64,000 bases of DNA from Leifsonia sp. fls2-241-R2A-40a (GCF_030209575.1 NZ_JARVRS010000001.1:3596001-3660000); one strand, 5' to 3'. Positions 31,996 to 40,669 are shown, numbered from the stretch's first letter. The notes: generated from the letters alone by a model not told the origin. Numbers and translations: made by a program.

Positions 31996-34900
31996 CTAGT
32001 TCGCAGTTGCGAGGCGTCCGAGAAGTGCTGAAATGTCGGTCTGGACCCCCGTGACGTGAGCGTTGGTGGGCACCGGCTCGGCCACGTGGATCGGCTCTGG
32101 TTCAGCGTCGCTGATCGCAGGAGGAACCTCCCTCACCGCGGCCGGAGCATCGCCGATGTCGAGCATGTGCGCCGGGATGACCCAGCCGCGCGGGCGGGTG
32201 GGGAAGAGGTTCTTCGGTGACCGGTTACCGGCCACGGTGTCCTCCTTCACGACCGTCTGAGCATCGCGGGTCATCTGGTCCGCCGGCACTCCGTCGAGCG
32301 CGATCTTCTTCGCGACGCGCTTCTGGGCGTCGTTGATGATGCACACCCACTGACCATCCACGGAAAGAACGCCCATCTGAGAGTTACCAGGGACGTACTG
32401 GATGACACCGTCGCGGATGGTCTGCTTCCACCCCATCTGCGCTGCCTCCGCAAAGGTGGGCGCGGCCTCGTCGGCGCGGATGAGGTACCCCTCTGCCGAC
32501 TGGAGGGCGTCGCGGACCGCGGCGATAACCTCCTTCGCTGGGGTTGCGCTGATGACGTTGTTCGCGCTGGCCTGAACGAGCTCCAGGAGCTGCTCGTCCA
32601 CGACTGCCGCGGAGGGCAAGAGGTCCTCGAATCCCATCTCGATGGCGAACTGGCGGAAGCGTGCCCAGCCGGTGGCGAGAATCGCTCCGAGCTCGGTGGC
32701 CCGGCCGATGCTGCGCTGCTGCCAGTCCTTCTTGAGCTTGTCGTTGTTGGCCTTGAACGCAGTGATACCGTCCTGGTCCAGCTTCGCCGCGATCCACTGT
32801 AGGTACGCACCGAAAAGGGCACGGGCGTCCTCGGAGTGGTCGCGGATGAAGACGTCGAACGGGGACGTGCCCACTGGGGTGAGCGCCACGTCGCCGGCCT
32901 GCAGCTCGAGTGGGATGGTGCGGGAGAGGAACCCGTGACCCTTGGGCATGCCCTCACCGGTGAGCAGGGAGGTGGTCTCTGCTCGGCGCGCGGTCCGGAG
33001 GCCACCGGAGCGGGTACCACCGGCTCCGCCGGACTGGCCGTACGCCACATTGATACCGGTCACCGCGTTCTGCCTGACGCGCTGGTTAGCTTGAGCGTCT
33101 CCGGTGTCCTTGAAGTCGTCCCAGATGCCGAGGCAGTGGCGCAGCCACGACGCCTTCACGGAGACGGCCACTGTGGTGTCGCTGAGGAGGCTTCCGCCCG
33201 TGAAGTTCTTCGCGTCGAGAACTGGCGAGAAGAACGCCTGGACTGCCGTCGCCGCCTGCGACTTGCCGATCTCCGGCTGGGCAACCAGGAAGCACGAGGT
33301 GCGCGCAGGCAGCATGAGCGGGGAGATGAATGCGAGCCCCAGCAGTGCGGTGGAGACGTCCCGGCGGCGCGGGAAGATCCGGGTGAACGCTGGGATCGCC
33401 TCGGCGACTCCACGGATGTCGTTCCGGTCGGGCACGTAGTCGTAACCGATGGTCACGGCCGCGTCGTTGAGCGCGCCGTCGTCGGAACCGGCCGGGGCGG
33501 CGACGTCGTAGTCGTGCGTCGCACCGGCGGCGGTGACGCTGCCTGCGGGGGCGAGGTACACGTGCTGCTTGCGGTCGGTGTCGTGGTACCAGCCCAGGTT
33601 GGTGTAGGTCTCCAGGGCGTCCTTCTCGTCGAAGCAGAGCGTGGCCAGCATGTTCGACACGTGGTCCTTGTCGGTGGAGCTGGTGGGCAGCGCGACACCG
33701 AAGTCGAGCCTGTTATGAACGGCCTTGGCGCTCATGCTCTTCTCGTCGGTGAAGCCGTCGACGGTACGGGTCCTCCCGTCCTTTCGGATGATCTGGACGC
33801 TGTGCTCGTTCGTGATCTCGATCGCGCGTCCGCTGGCGTCGATCACCTGCTGGCGGATGACACTGGGGCGCCAGGCGATCCAGTCGGTGATCTGGTCGTA
33901 GGTCCACTTGCCGTCCTCGTCCTTGCGGCTCTTGTAGAGGCCGAAGCGGTCCTGGTTCTTGCCGGTGTAGATGTGGACCGCGACTCCGTGGGACAGCGGG
34001 ATCATGCTGCCCTTGACCAGGTTCTCGAGCTGGTAGCGGACGCTGGTGACGTCCTTGTTGGCGGCCAGCGCGACGGCTTCCTCGGCGAAGCCCATCAGCT
34101 TCGTGTAGTCGCCCTCCTCCTCGTCATCGTCGTCCTCGTCGTCACCTGCGTTGGGTGTGACAGCCGACGTCTCCGGGGTGATCGGTGGGATGACCACGAC
34201 GGCGCGCTCCGGGGCTTCCGGTGCCTGTGCGGGGAGCTCGAGAGCGAACTCCTCCACGAACCGCGGGTCCATGTTCAGGCGGATCACGTCGGTGAACTCC
34301 GCCGGCCAGGTGCCGTTGGACTCCCAGCGGGTGACGAGCCTGGCCGCTGCCGGGTAGCCGCGGACGAGCAGGGCGAGCAGGTCGAAGCTGGTCAGCGAGT
34401 GGTCGTTGTCCTCGAAGCCGAACAGCTCCTGGATGTAGGTGGAGAAGAAGGTCACCTTCGTCGGCGCGTCGGCGTCCTCGTAGATCCGGCCGGACTCGGA
34501 GTCGTGGACACCGCCGTCAGCGGTCGGGAGGGCGAACCCGGTGCCGCGGATCTCCGCTTCGAGGACGTCCTCCAGGAACTGGTCGGCCGGGTGCCAGAGG
34601 GCGAACCGGGTGCCAGGACGGTTGTCGTCCGCCGGGTCGACGGCCGGGCCGTTGGCGGTGCGCTCGCGCTTCGCGACCTTCTCGCGCCGGACGGACTGCT
34701 CCACCTCGGGGTAAAAGGCGGCGAGATCCTCGATGTCGTAGCGGACGCCGCTGTTCTGCTCGATCGTGACGATGTTTCGGCTGTCGGACTTCTTGCGCAG
34801 GGTGCCGGCGGGGCGGAGAACGCGGGCGATGTCGGCCAGGACGCCCTTGTCGATGCTCAGCCCGTCCTGCTGAGCACGCGCCGTCCACCACGCCTTGTGG

Positions 34901-35409
34901 CGGGCGAGCAGGTCCAGGACTTCGGGTTCGCGCGGGTCGACCGGCGTGTTGAACGCCCAGTAGGCGTGGTAGCCGCCACCGGTGCGGATCAGGATCGTCG
35001 GAGTGGGCGCGTCAGCCAGCCAGGCGTCCGCCTCATCCCAGGACGGGTTGGCGTCACCGGCGGCGTGCTCGCCCTGGCGCACGTCCAGGTCGACGAAGAG
35101 GGCGGGGAGCAGGCGCACCTGGGCCTTCTTGCCACGGCCGGCCTCCTCGAGGACAGCCTGGTCGTAGGCGGGGACCGAGAAGTAGACGTTCGCGTCGAGG
35201 GAGGCTTCGCGCTCCATCACGGCCCAGAGCTTCGCGACGTCGTTGGCGGGGATCTTCGCACGCGGCTTGAAGCGCTCATTCGGACCGGGGCGGGTCGAGG
35301 AGATCACGGTCAGCAGGTCGGACGGAGCATTGTTGCCCCAGAGTGCCGTGTGGTGCGCCTCCCAGGCGCTGCGGTCGAAAACGAGTGGGGAGACAGAGGT
35401 CTGCGTCAT
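31996..35409 (-). CDS. Replicative primase-helicase fusion (AEP-like primase, DUF927-type region, P-loop helicase)
   Basis: 1137 residues. An archaeo-eukaryotic-type primase fold is seen early: LFVDLDV (104-110, catalytic acids), RTGGGYHAYW (142-151) and IARVLRPAGTLRKK (about 190-203). An acidic linker (DDEDDDDEEEGDY, about 424) separates it from a DUF927-like region (NLGWYHDTDRKQHVYLAP, about 600) and a helicase core with FLVAQPEIGKSQAA (P-loop, about 702). This pairing is typical of plasmid and phage replication initiators. The iteron-rich region lies immediately upstream at 35518-35830. Motif A at 35474 should drive it. Confidence 0.8.
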   Translation of the reverse strand: MTQTSVSPLVFDRSAWEAHHTALWGNNAPSDLLTVISSTRPGPNERFKPRAKIPANDVAKLWAVMEREASLDANVYFSVPAYDQAVLEEAGRGKKAQVRLLPALFVDLDVRQGEHAAGDANPSWDEADAWLADAPTPTILIRTGGGYHAYWAFNTPVDPREPEVLDLLARHKAWWTARAQQDGLSIDKGVLADIARVLRPAGTLRKKSDSRNIVTIEQNSGVRYDIEDLAAFYPEVEQSVRREKVAKRERTANGPAVDPADDNRPGTRFALWHPADQFLEDVLEAEIRGTGFALPTADGGVHDSESGRIYEDADAPTKVTFFSTYIQELFGFEDNDHSLTSFDLLALLVRGYPAAARLVTRWESNGTWPAEFTDVIRLNMDPRFVEEFALELPAQAPEAPERAVVVIPPITPETSAVTPNAGDDEDDDDEEEGDYTKLMGFAEEAVALAANKDVTSVRYQLENLVKGSMIPLSHGVAVHIYTGKNQDRFGLYKSRKDEDGKWTYDQITDWIAWRPSVIRQQVIDASGRAIEITNEHSVQIIRKDGRTRTVDGFTDEKSMSAKAVHNRLDFGVALPTSSTDKDHVSNMLATLCFDEKDALETYTNLGWYHDTDRKQHVYLAPAGSVTAAGATHDYDVAAPAGSDDGALNDAAVTIGYDYVPDRNDIRGVAEAIPAFTRIFPRRRDVSTALLGLAFISPLMLPARTSCFLVAQPEIGKSQAATAVQAFFSPVLDAKNFTGGSLLSDTTVAVSVKASWLRHCLGIWDDFKDTGDAQANQRVRQNAVTGINVAYGQSGGAGGTRSGGLRTARRAETTSLLTGEGMPKGHGFLSRTIPLELQAGDVALTPVGTSPFDVFIRDHSEDARALFGAYLQWIAAKLDQDGITAFKANNDKLKKDWQQRSIGRATELGAILATGWARFRQFAIEMGFEDLLPSAAVVDEQLLELVQASANNVISATPAKEVIAAVRDALQSAEGYLIRADEAAPTFAEAAQMGWKQTIRDGVIQYVPGNSQMGVLSVDGQWVCIINDAQKRVAKKIALDGVPADQMTRDAQTVVKEDTVAGNRSPKNLFPTRPRGWVIPAHMLDIGDAPAAVREVPPAISDAEPEPIHVAEPVPTNAHVTGVQTDISALLGRLATAN

Positions 35410-35473
35410 ATCGGTTGTCCTTCGCCGGTCCGGGACCGGTAGCCCGAATCGGCGGTCACCGATTCAGCAGGAA

Positions 35474-35485
35474 CAGATGCGGCGG
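35474..35485 (-). promoter_or_regulatory. Motif A copy (CCGCCGCATCTG)
   Basis: Full motif A on the minus strand, 65 bp before the primase-helicase start, between the gene and the iterons. Identical to the copies at 20006 and 37355. Confidence 0.65.
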
Positions 35486-35517
35486 AAATCTCGGCCGGGA
35501 GAAAAATCAGCAAATAT

Positions 35518-35830
35518 GTGTCCAGGTGTCCACTCTCAAAACGGCCTGTGTCCAGGTTGGTGTCCACCCGGGATCCCTTGAAAACACTGGGGTGTCCAGG
35601 GTGTCCAGGCAAAATATGTAGAGAGACTTCACACACACTCTTTGGAAGGGGTTCCTCTCCTGTCCCCTACTGGGTGCTGTGAGAGTGCCCTCTCTACATT
35701 TTTCCTGGACAGCCTGGACACAGCACCCCGTGGGCGCCGTCATCGCCTAGAAAACCGCTGGTCAGGGGAACTATTCTCGCGTGGGTCTGGCGCTGGACAG
35801 CATGGACACAGCACCTGGACACCTGGACAC
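35518..35830. repeat. Probable replication origin: iterons GTGTCCAGG in both orientations
   Basis: GTGTCCAGG occurs at 35518, 35548, 35592 and 35601 (the last two in direct tandem) and the complement CCTGGACAC at 35713, 35814 and 35822 (the last two overlapping by one base). Partial copies lie at 35526, 35560, 35704, 35793 and 35802. The halves face each other around 35660, and TATGTAGAGAG (35615-35625) is mirrored by CTCTCTACAT (35690-35699). AAAATAT- and TTTTT-type AT-rich patches sit at the inner borders. This is a classic iteron origin beside its replication gene. Confidence 0.72.
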
Positions 35831-35858
35831 GGTCGAGGGCTAGGCAAGTTCGTGGAAA

Positions 35859-35898
35859 GGCCCGCCTCCCCGGGGTCGCTCCTCCAGGAAGACGGGCC
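35859..35898 (-). terminator. Terminator of the coiled-coil gene unit
   Basis: GGCCCGTCTTCC on the minus strand (35898-35887) pairs with GGGAGGCGGGCC (35870-35859) with two G-T-type mismatches and is followed by TTTCC. It lies 20 bp beyond the stop of the gene at 35919. Confidence 0.6.
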
Positions 35899-35918
35899 AG
35901 TCTGTGACCGCTGATGGG

Positions 35919-36941
35919 TCAGCGCAGAAGCGCGGCCTCCATCTGCCGGCGCCGCTTCTGCAGCAGGTTGTTGTCGCTGACGAGGCCGCGGCGCAGCTCC
36001 TTGAGGTCCAGCAGCTGTCCGGTGATCTGGGTCCGGGCGGGTCCGGCGTCGGTGCGGCGGCTGCGCTGTTCGAGCTTGGCGATGGCGGTGTCGCATCGGT
36101 CGATCCAGGTGCTCTGCTGCCGCTCGAGGAGGCGGAGGACGACCTTGTCGGTGGTGTCACGGCGGTCCAGCCATTCCAGGTCGGTCAGCCCGCGCTCCTT
36201 GGCTTGCACCTGGTCGAGCTTCTTGGCGGCGTCGCGGACCTGGGTGGTGTGCCGGCTGATGGTGTCGCGGAGCTCGTCGGTGTTGGCGAAGGGCCGGCTG
36301 GCGCCGTCGATACTGGATCGGACGGTGGCGGCGAACCTGTCGCGTTCGTCATGGATCGCCTGCACCCGGGGCTGGGGCAGTCCGGTCACGTCGAGCTCAT
36401 CGACCGGGGCGCTCACCGGCGGGTCGAGCCTGTAGGTGAGCGCGACTCCGTTCTCATGGTCGAGCGGGACGGTGACGAGCCCGTCTGCACACTCGATGTC
36501 CTCGTTGGCGAGGTCGAGGATGGTGCCGTCGCCCAGCTTGGCCTTGGTGATCTCTCCTTCGTCGTTGCGGATGAAGTCGGAGATCACAGTGGTGTGATCG
36601 AGCGCGGCTGTGTAGCGGGCGTCCTCGGGCTGGGGATTGGTCACGTCGACGAGGGTGAGCCGTGGGGTGGCGCCGCCCTTGTCGGTGATGAGGTCGAGGA
36701 ACTTGTCCCGGCCGGCGACGACCTTCGCGGGAGTGGGCGCGGGCGTTCCCTTCGTCTGGTTGATCGTCTCCCCGGAGAGCACGCCCTCGACGACGGCCTT
36801 GAGGGTGGCGTTGTGCGGGGCGAGCGCTGCGGCCTTGTTGGCGTCGCGGCTGCGGTCGCGTGGACGGCGGAGGGCCGGGTTGGCGGGCTTGTTGCCGCAG
36901 TTCGGGCATCGCCTGCCTCCGTGATAGGACGGCCTGCACAT
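35919..36941 (-). CDS. Hypothetical protein with zinc-ribbon start and coiled-coil end (340 aa)
   Basis: The N-terminus has a single C-P-N-C knuckle (RCPNCGNKP). The middle (about 60-200) is strand-rich (ATPRLTLVDVTNP, AKLGDGTILDL). The C-terminal third is charged coiled coil (AAKKLDQVQAKERGLTDLEW, RCDTAIAKLEQRSRR, LVSDNNLLQKRRRQME). The ATG overlaps the stop of the 94-aa gene (ATGA). Family not recognised; the coiled coil suggests assembly with itself or a partner. Confidence 0.65.
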   Translation of the reverse strand: MCRPSYHGGRRCPNCGNKPANPALRRPRDRSRDANKAAALAPHNATLKAVVEGVLSGETINQTKGTPAPTPAKVVAGRDKFLDLITDKGGATPRLTLVDVTNPQPEDARYTAALDHTTVISDFIRNDEGEITKAKLGDGTILDLANEDIECADGLVTVPLDHENGVALTYRLDPPVSAPVDELDVTGLPQPRVQAIHDERDRFAATVRSSIDGASRPFANTDELRDTISRHTTQVRDAAKKLDQVQAKERGLTDLEWLDRRDTTDKVVLRLLERQQSTWIDRCDTAIAKLEQRSRRTDAGPARTQITGQLLDLKELRRGLVSDNNLLQKRRRQMEAALLR

Positions 36942-37225
36942 CAGCGGACCGCCTTCGCGGTCTCGTCGATGTCGATCACTTCGACGAGTTCGAGGCGGCG
37001 GGCGGCGATCTCCTTGATGGTGTCGATGACGAGGGCGCGGGTACGGTCTTCGGCGGGGACGTCCTTGAGGCGGGCGTCGATGAGGGCCTTCCAGCCCGAT
37101 CCGTTGTCGGTGACCCAGCCGTCTTCGAGCACGGCGATGCTGTGTGCGTAGGGGGCGTCTTCTTCGCGGGTGTGGCCGACCCTCACGATCGAGTAGATGG
37201 TCGGTTCCTTGACGTGTGCTGGCAC
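36941..37225 (-). CDS. Small soluble protein (94 aa)
   Basis: Starts with GTG (PAHVKEPTIYSIVRVGHTREED). Strands (VRVGHTREEDAPYAHSIAVLED) then a helix (TIKEIAARRLELVEV). Its stop overlaps the next gene's ATG, so the pair is one unit under the motif A copy at 37269. Function unknown. Confidence 0.6.
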   Translation of the reverse strand: MPAHVKEPTIYSIVRVGHTREEDAPYAHSIAVLEDGWVTDNGSGWKALIDARLKDVPAEDRTRALVIDTIKEIAARRLELVEVIDIDETAKAVR

Positions 37226-37268
37226 AGTGGCTCCATTCGGTAGCGGGTGAGCGGTTGTCTTGCTGCTC

Positions 37269-37297
37269 CAGAGGCGGCAATCGGCCGACCCCTGGAC
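37269..37297 (-). promoter_or_regulatory. Motif A copy with upstream GTCCA (N18 spacing)
   Basis: On the minus strand GTCCA (37293-37297), 18 bp, then CCTCTG (37269-37274), core TGCCGCCTCTG. It is 43 bp before the start of the 94-aa gene. Confidence 0.65.
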
Positions 37298-37337
37298 GGG
37301 TTCGCTTCAGCTATGCCGCGACAACCCCGTCTCGGGT

Positions 37338-37366
37338 GGGGACGAGACGCTTTCCCGCCGCATCTG
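37338..37366 (+). promoter_or_regulatory. Motif A copy with upstream GGGGAC (N17 spacing)
   Basis: GGGGAC at 37338-37343 and CATCTG at 37361-37366 are 17 bp apart; CCGCCGCATCTG is the full motif. It ends eight bases before the ATG at 37375, the same distance as at 55858. If CATCTG is a -10 element the message would be leaderless. Confidence 0.65.
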
Positions 37367-37374
37367 TAGTTGGT

Positions 37375-38142
37375 ATGAGCGAGATGCAGAAGAAGGCGGT
37401 GGTCACCCTCGGCGGCCGCGGGTTCACCACTCACGACCGCGCGATCGACTACGCGCAGTCCGAGCTGTTCCGGCCGAGCCTCCGCGACGGTCACGCGCTG
37501 GACCGGTGGGACCTCGCTCTCGCCCAGGAGATTTGGGCGGTCGCGAACCCGGCGACCGACAATCCGGTCCCTACCCGGTTCTTCGTCGTCCGCCACGGGA
37601 ACGGCCCGTTCCCGTTCGAGCTTGCGTACATCACTGCGACCGGCGCGCAGCGGGGCCTGTCGATTGCGAAGACGCTGAAGCGACCGTTCTTCGTCGACCG
37701 GAGCCCGCATCTGGTGCTCCGCCGGGCCGTGCAGGGGCAGCTCGATCGGTTCCGTAAGGGTGCCCTGGCGGCCATGCCGGAGGGGTACCGGTGTCCGGTG
37801 TCCGGCAAGAAGCTGCACCGTGACGGGGAGGACGTGGCCGTGGACCACTCCCCGGTCCAGATGGCCACTCTGCGGGAGACGTGGGCGACTCTCTACGGCG
37901 GGATCGATCAGCTGCACTTGAAGAAGACCGACGACGGGTACCGGCTCGCGTCGGTCCGTCAGGAGCGCGACTGGCAGGTCTGGCATGCCGAGCACGCACA
38001 GCTTCGACTGCTGCACCAGGACGGCTACCGCGAGGTCCGCGCGGAGCAGGCCCGGGCCCGGGTGGCCGCGGGCGGGTACCCGCCGATGCCCCGCAACTCC
38101 TCCGATCTCACCAGCGCGGAGATCGAGGAGATGACGTTCTGA
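37375..38142 (+). CDS. DUF3223/HNH-like protein
   Basis: 255 residues. The first half (VVTLGGRGFTTHDRAIDY, VPTRFFVVRHGNGPFPFELAYI) has the strand pattern of DUF3223, and the second half has CPVSGKKL, then VAVDHSPVQMATL, an HNH-like Cys ... Asp-His arrangement. A DNA- or RNA-binding or cutting role is possible. There is no ribosome site; the ATG is eight bases after motif A. It ends before a strong two-way terminator. Confidence 0.6.
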   Translation: MSEMQKKAVVTLGGRGFTTHDRAIDYAQSELFRPSLRDGHALDRWDLALAQEIWAVANPATDNPVPTRFFVVRHGNGPFPFELAYITATGAQRGLSIAKTLKRPFFVDRSPHLVLRRAVQGQLDRFRKGALAAMPEGYRCPVSGKKLHRDGEDVAVDHSPVQMATLRETWATLYGGIDQLHLKKTDDGYRLASVRQERDWQVWHAEHAQLRLLHQDGYREVRAEQARARVAAGGYPPMPRNSSDLTSAEIEEMTF

Positions 38143-38163
38143 GACGAGGCTTCCCGAAAAGGT

Positions 38164-38201
38164 GAAGCGGCCCGTGGGATGGGGATCCTCCGGGCCGCTT
38201 C
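38164..38201. terminator. Bidirectional terminator between convergent genes
   Basis: GAAGCGGCCCG (38164-38174) pairs perfectly with 38191-38201, between convergent genes ending at 38142 and 38234. Confidence 0.75.
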
Positions 38202-38233
38202 GCTGTGTCTGCCGCTGGCGCGAGCCGGCTGGG

Positions 38234-38968
38234 TCAGCGGATGCCGTTGAGCCGCTTGTTGGCGATGACCCGGCTCGCGTAGAACTGGCGGCGCCGTGCC
38301 CGCCAGTCGCTGTACCCGTCGGACATTGCCTCGAAGGCGAGCTTCTGCTCCACGGCGATCCGACGGTCGACGGCCTGGTCGTACGCGGCTTGCACGGCCG
38401 GGTCGAGCTCCGGGTCGCCGGGCGCGTGGCCGGAGAGGAAGATCGACGACAGCAGATCCTCTTCGGCGCCGCTGGCCTTCCCGTACTCGGCCTCGAGGGG
38501 CAGGTAGACGGTCTCTCGTGCTTCCATCCGGGCCATCGCCCGGCGGATGCCGTCAGCGTTCGTCACCTGGAACGGGAGCGCCTGCTGGTCGGCGGCCGCG
38601 AGCTCGGCGCGTTCGGCCCAATAGTCCTGCGGCGTCATCCCGAGCGGGTACTTCAGCCGCCCGTCTTCGCCGATCGCTGGTCCCACCAGCGGCGCCGGCT
38701 TCATCGCTTTCCGCATCCCCTGGCTGCGTGCCGTACCGCCGCCGAGTTCGCGTTTGAGCTGCTCGCTGCGCTGCCGCTGCTGCTGCTTGCGCTGATCGGC
38801 TCCGGCGTCGCGCTGTGTGATCGCCTCGCGGGCGAGCTGGTTCGCGTCGGCGCGGAAGACGGCGGCGCTGACCCCGGCGAAGTAGTTCCGGATCCGGGTC
38901 CACCGTTTCGGGCCGCGTCCGCCCTTGGAGGCGATGAGGGCGAAGTCCGGGTCTGTGCGCCGGGTCAC
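38234..38968 (-). CDS. Hypothetical basic protein with coiled coil (244 aa)
   Basis: Basic N-terminus (KGGRGPKRWTRIRNYFAG), a Gln/Arg-rich coiled coil (ADQRKQQQRQRSEQLKREL, about 57-76) and a C-terminal helical part (YDQAVDRRIAVEQKLAFEAM, WRARRRQFYASRVIANKRL). It looks like a nucleic-acid-binding or structural protein. Start overlaps the previous stop (ATGA). Confidence 0.6.
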   Translation of the reverse strand: MTRRTDPDFALIASKGGRGPKRWTRIRNYFAGVSAAVFRADANQLAREAITQRDAGADQRKQQQRQRSEQLKRELGGGTARSQGMRKAMKPAPLVGPAIGEDGRLKYPLGMTPQDYWAERAELAAADQQALPFQVTNADGIRRAMARMEARETVYLPLEAEYGKASGAEEDLLSSIFLSGHAPGDPELDPAVQAAYDQAVDRRIAVEQKLAFEAMSDGYSDWRARRRQFYASRVIANKRLNGIR

Positions 38969-39339
38969 GCGGCGGCCGCCTCGTCGATGGCGCCGCCCTG
39001 GCGGACGTAGTCGTCGGCGGCGGTGCGAATGGAGTTGTCGGCGTATGCAGACAGCAGCGCCCGCCAGACGTGGTTCGGGGCGTCATGCAGAGCCCAGTCG
39101 TGGCGGGCGGCGAGAACGATCGCGGCGAGGGCGCTGAGCGGTTCCGCCGAACCGGCGGTGACTTCGAAGCCGGTGAGCAGGACGACGGGGAGCTGTTCGT
39201 CGGCGATGGTCTGCGCGTCGGCGGCGAGTGGGCCGGTGAAGACGCCTCCCTCCCACACGGTGGGTGTGCTGGAACCGGTGGGTGAATAGACGGTGACGGC
39301 GGTGACGTCGTCTTCGCGGTCGATGTGCGGCTGTGTCAT
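38965..39339 (-). CDS. Hypothetical protein (124 aa)
   Basis: Strand-rich N-terminus (DDVTAVTVYSPTGSSTPTVW), a middle PVVLLTGFEVTA and a helical Ala-rich end. It is coupled to the basic protein by an ATGA overlap and stands under motif A at 39397. Family not recognised. Confidence 0.55.
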   Translation of the reverse strand: MTQPHIDREDDVTAVTVYSPTGSSTPTVWEGGVFTGPLAADAQTIADEQLPVVLLTGFEVTAGSAEPLSALAAIVLAARHDWALHDAPNHVWRALLSAYADNSIRTAADDYVRQGGAIDEAAAA

Positions 39340-39396
39340 GGTTTGGTGCTACCTCCGAAGGTGCGAGGCGCGGACTCTCCACGCTCTCACCTCCCG

Positions 39397-39408
39397 CAGA
39401 GGCGGCGG
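39397..39408 (-). promoter_or_regulatory. Motif A copy (CCGCCGCCTCTG)
   Basis: Read on the minus strand, with CCGAAT just upstream; 57 bp before the start of the 124-aa gene. Confidence 0.6.
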
Positions 39409-39448
39409 ATTCGGCTAGGTGGTCGTTTCGCGCGCCCCCACCTCAGGG

Positions 39449-39511
39449 TTGACGTCCATTGACGCACAATCGCGGTCAGGCGTATCCTTGAAGAGTTGAC
39501 GGCTGTTGACG
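39449..39511 (+). promoter_or_regulatory. Promoter with paired TTGACG operators for the toxin-antitoxin genes
   Basis: TTGACG occurs four times, as two pairs each with a 10-bp step (39449 and 39459; 39496 and 39506), the pairs being 47 bp apart. TTGACG at 39459-39464 and TATCCT at 39483-39488, 18 bp apart, fit a sigma-A promoter that lies between the pairs. This is not motif A or B. The layout fits autoregulation by the antitoxin. Confidence 0.65.
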
Positions 39512-39519
39512 GGAGGATT

Positions 39520-39591
39520 GTGGCGAGCACATCATCGTTCGGCCCGCGGAGGGCGGGCTCCACTGAGCATGACGAGGGCCGCGATGGCTGA
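39520..39591 (+). CDS. Possible 23-aa upstream reading frame
   Basis: GTG at 39520 follows GGGAGGA closely (three bases, tight). The frame ends with TGA overlapping the ATG of the antitoxin gene at 39584, so it could couple translation. The peptide (MASTSSFGPRRAG...) has no known match. Confidence 0.3.
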   Translation: MASTSSFGPRRAGSTEHDEGRDG

Positions 39592-40669
39592 GCGCCGGAG
39601 GCCCATGCAGGCGCAGGACAAGCTCGCCTTCCTGCTCGCCCTCGTCCCGTATCTGATGGACCGCGACCGCGTGAGCGTCGCGGAGGCGGCCGAGCACTTC
39701 GGCGTCGACCAGGAGCAGCTGCGCGACGCGGTGCGGCTGATCGCGGTCTCCGGCATCCCGGGCGAGACCAACGCGTACCAGCCGGGCGACCTGTTCGACA
39801 TCGCGTGGGACGACTTCGAGGAGAACGACCAGATCGTTCTCACGCATCAGGCGGCGATCGACGACTCCCCTCGGTTCTCGGCCCGGGAGGCGGCCGCGCT
39901 GATCGCCGGGCTGAAGTACCTGACGGCGCTGCCGGAGAACGCCGGCCAAGACGAGCCCGAGAAGGCGGCGCTGGACCGGGTGAGGAAGATGGCGCACGCC
40001 GCTATGCTCAAGCAGGTCATCCCCGCAAACAGCCCGGCCGAGTTCCCGACGCTGAAATATGTGACTCCCAAGGGATGGGAGCGGCACGTCAAGGAGCCGA
40101 ACGGTCTACGCATCCTGTACGGCGAGAAGGACATCACGCTGGATGTGGAGATGACGGCTGTGAAGCGCCAGTTCGTGCAGGCGGTCATCTCCCGACTGAT
40201 CGAGGGCGGGTGGACGGAAGCGTTCGAGGAGCCGTCGGCGGATCCGGAGAAGCTGGCGGAGATGGCGTTGGCCGCTCTGCCGAGTAAGAGCCCGTGGGAC
40301 AAGGAGCTCGGCCCGTTCTTCGACACGCCATCGCTGGCGAAATGGAAGGGTGTCTCCCGGCAACGGCTGGCCACTCTCCGGAAAGAGAACCGGCTGATCG
40401 GGTTGCGATCGGCGGACACCGCCGGAACGATCCTGTACCCGCGGTACCAGTTCGACGGCCGCGGTCGTCTCCTGCCGCACCTGCCGGAAATCTGGCCGGT
40501 GCTCACCGCGGGCTACCCGGAGTGGACGGCGGCAGCGTGGCTGAACACCCCCGACCCGGACTGGCAGGACCGGACCGCGGCCGATGTCCTCCGATACGGG
40601 TCAGAGGACGACGTGGCCCTGGTGCTGCGTGAGGCGACCCAGCAGGCGGCCGGAGTCGCTGCACGGTGA
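39584..40669 (+). CDS. Antitoxin of the RES system with PafC-like N-terminal domain
   Basis: 361 residues. The N-terminal 115 (LAFLLALVPYLMDRDRVSVA, EQLRDAVRLIAVSGIPG, PGDLFDIAWDD, RFSAREAAALIAGLKYL) match PafC of the actinobacterial WYL regulators. The C-terminal 120 (LAKWKGVSRQRLATLRKENR, LYPRYQFDGRGRLLPHLPEI, AAWLNTPDPDW, VLRYGSEDDVALVL) match the HTH and toxin-binding part of antitoxins beside RES toxins. The usual partner is about half this length. The RES gene follows with a GTGA overlap. Start may instead be 39569 or 39605. Confidence 0.72.
   Translation: MAERRRPMQAQDKLAFLLALVPYLMDRDRVSVAEAAEHFGVDQEQLRDAVRLIAVSGIPGETNAYQPGDLFDIAWDDFEENDQIVLTHQAAIDDSPRFSAREAAALIAGLKYLTALPENAGQDEPEKAALDRVRKMAHAAMLKQVIPANSPAEFPTLKYVTPKGWERHVKEPNGLRILYGEKDITLDVEMTAVKRQFVQAVISRLIEGGWTEAFEEPSADPEKLAEMALAALPSKSPWDKELGPFFDTPSLAKWKGVSRQRLATLRKENRLIGLRSADTAGTILYPRYQFDGRGRLLPHLPEIWPVLTAGYPEWTAAAWLNTPDPDWQDRTAADVLRYGSEDDVALVLREATQQAAGVAAR

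Noticed and set aside
32836-35442. An 868-codon open frame on the plus strand
   Set aside because: It is antisense to the primase-helicase gene, whose domains are clear. Long empty frames are common opposite GC-rich genes, and its composition (Val, Gly, Arg, Leu, Glu) is that of a shadow.
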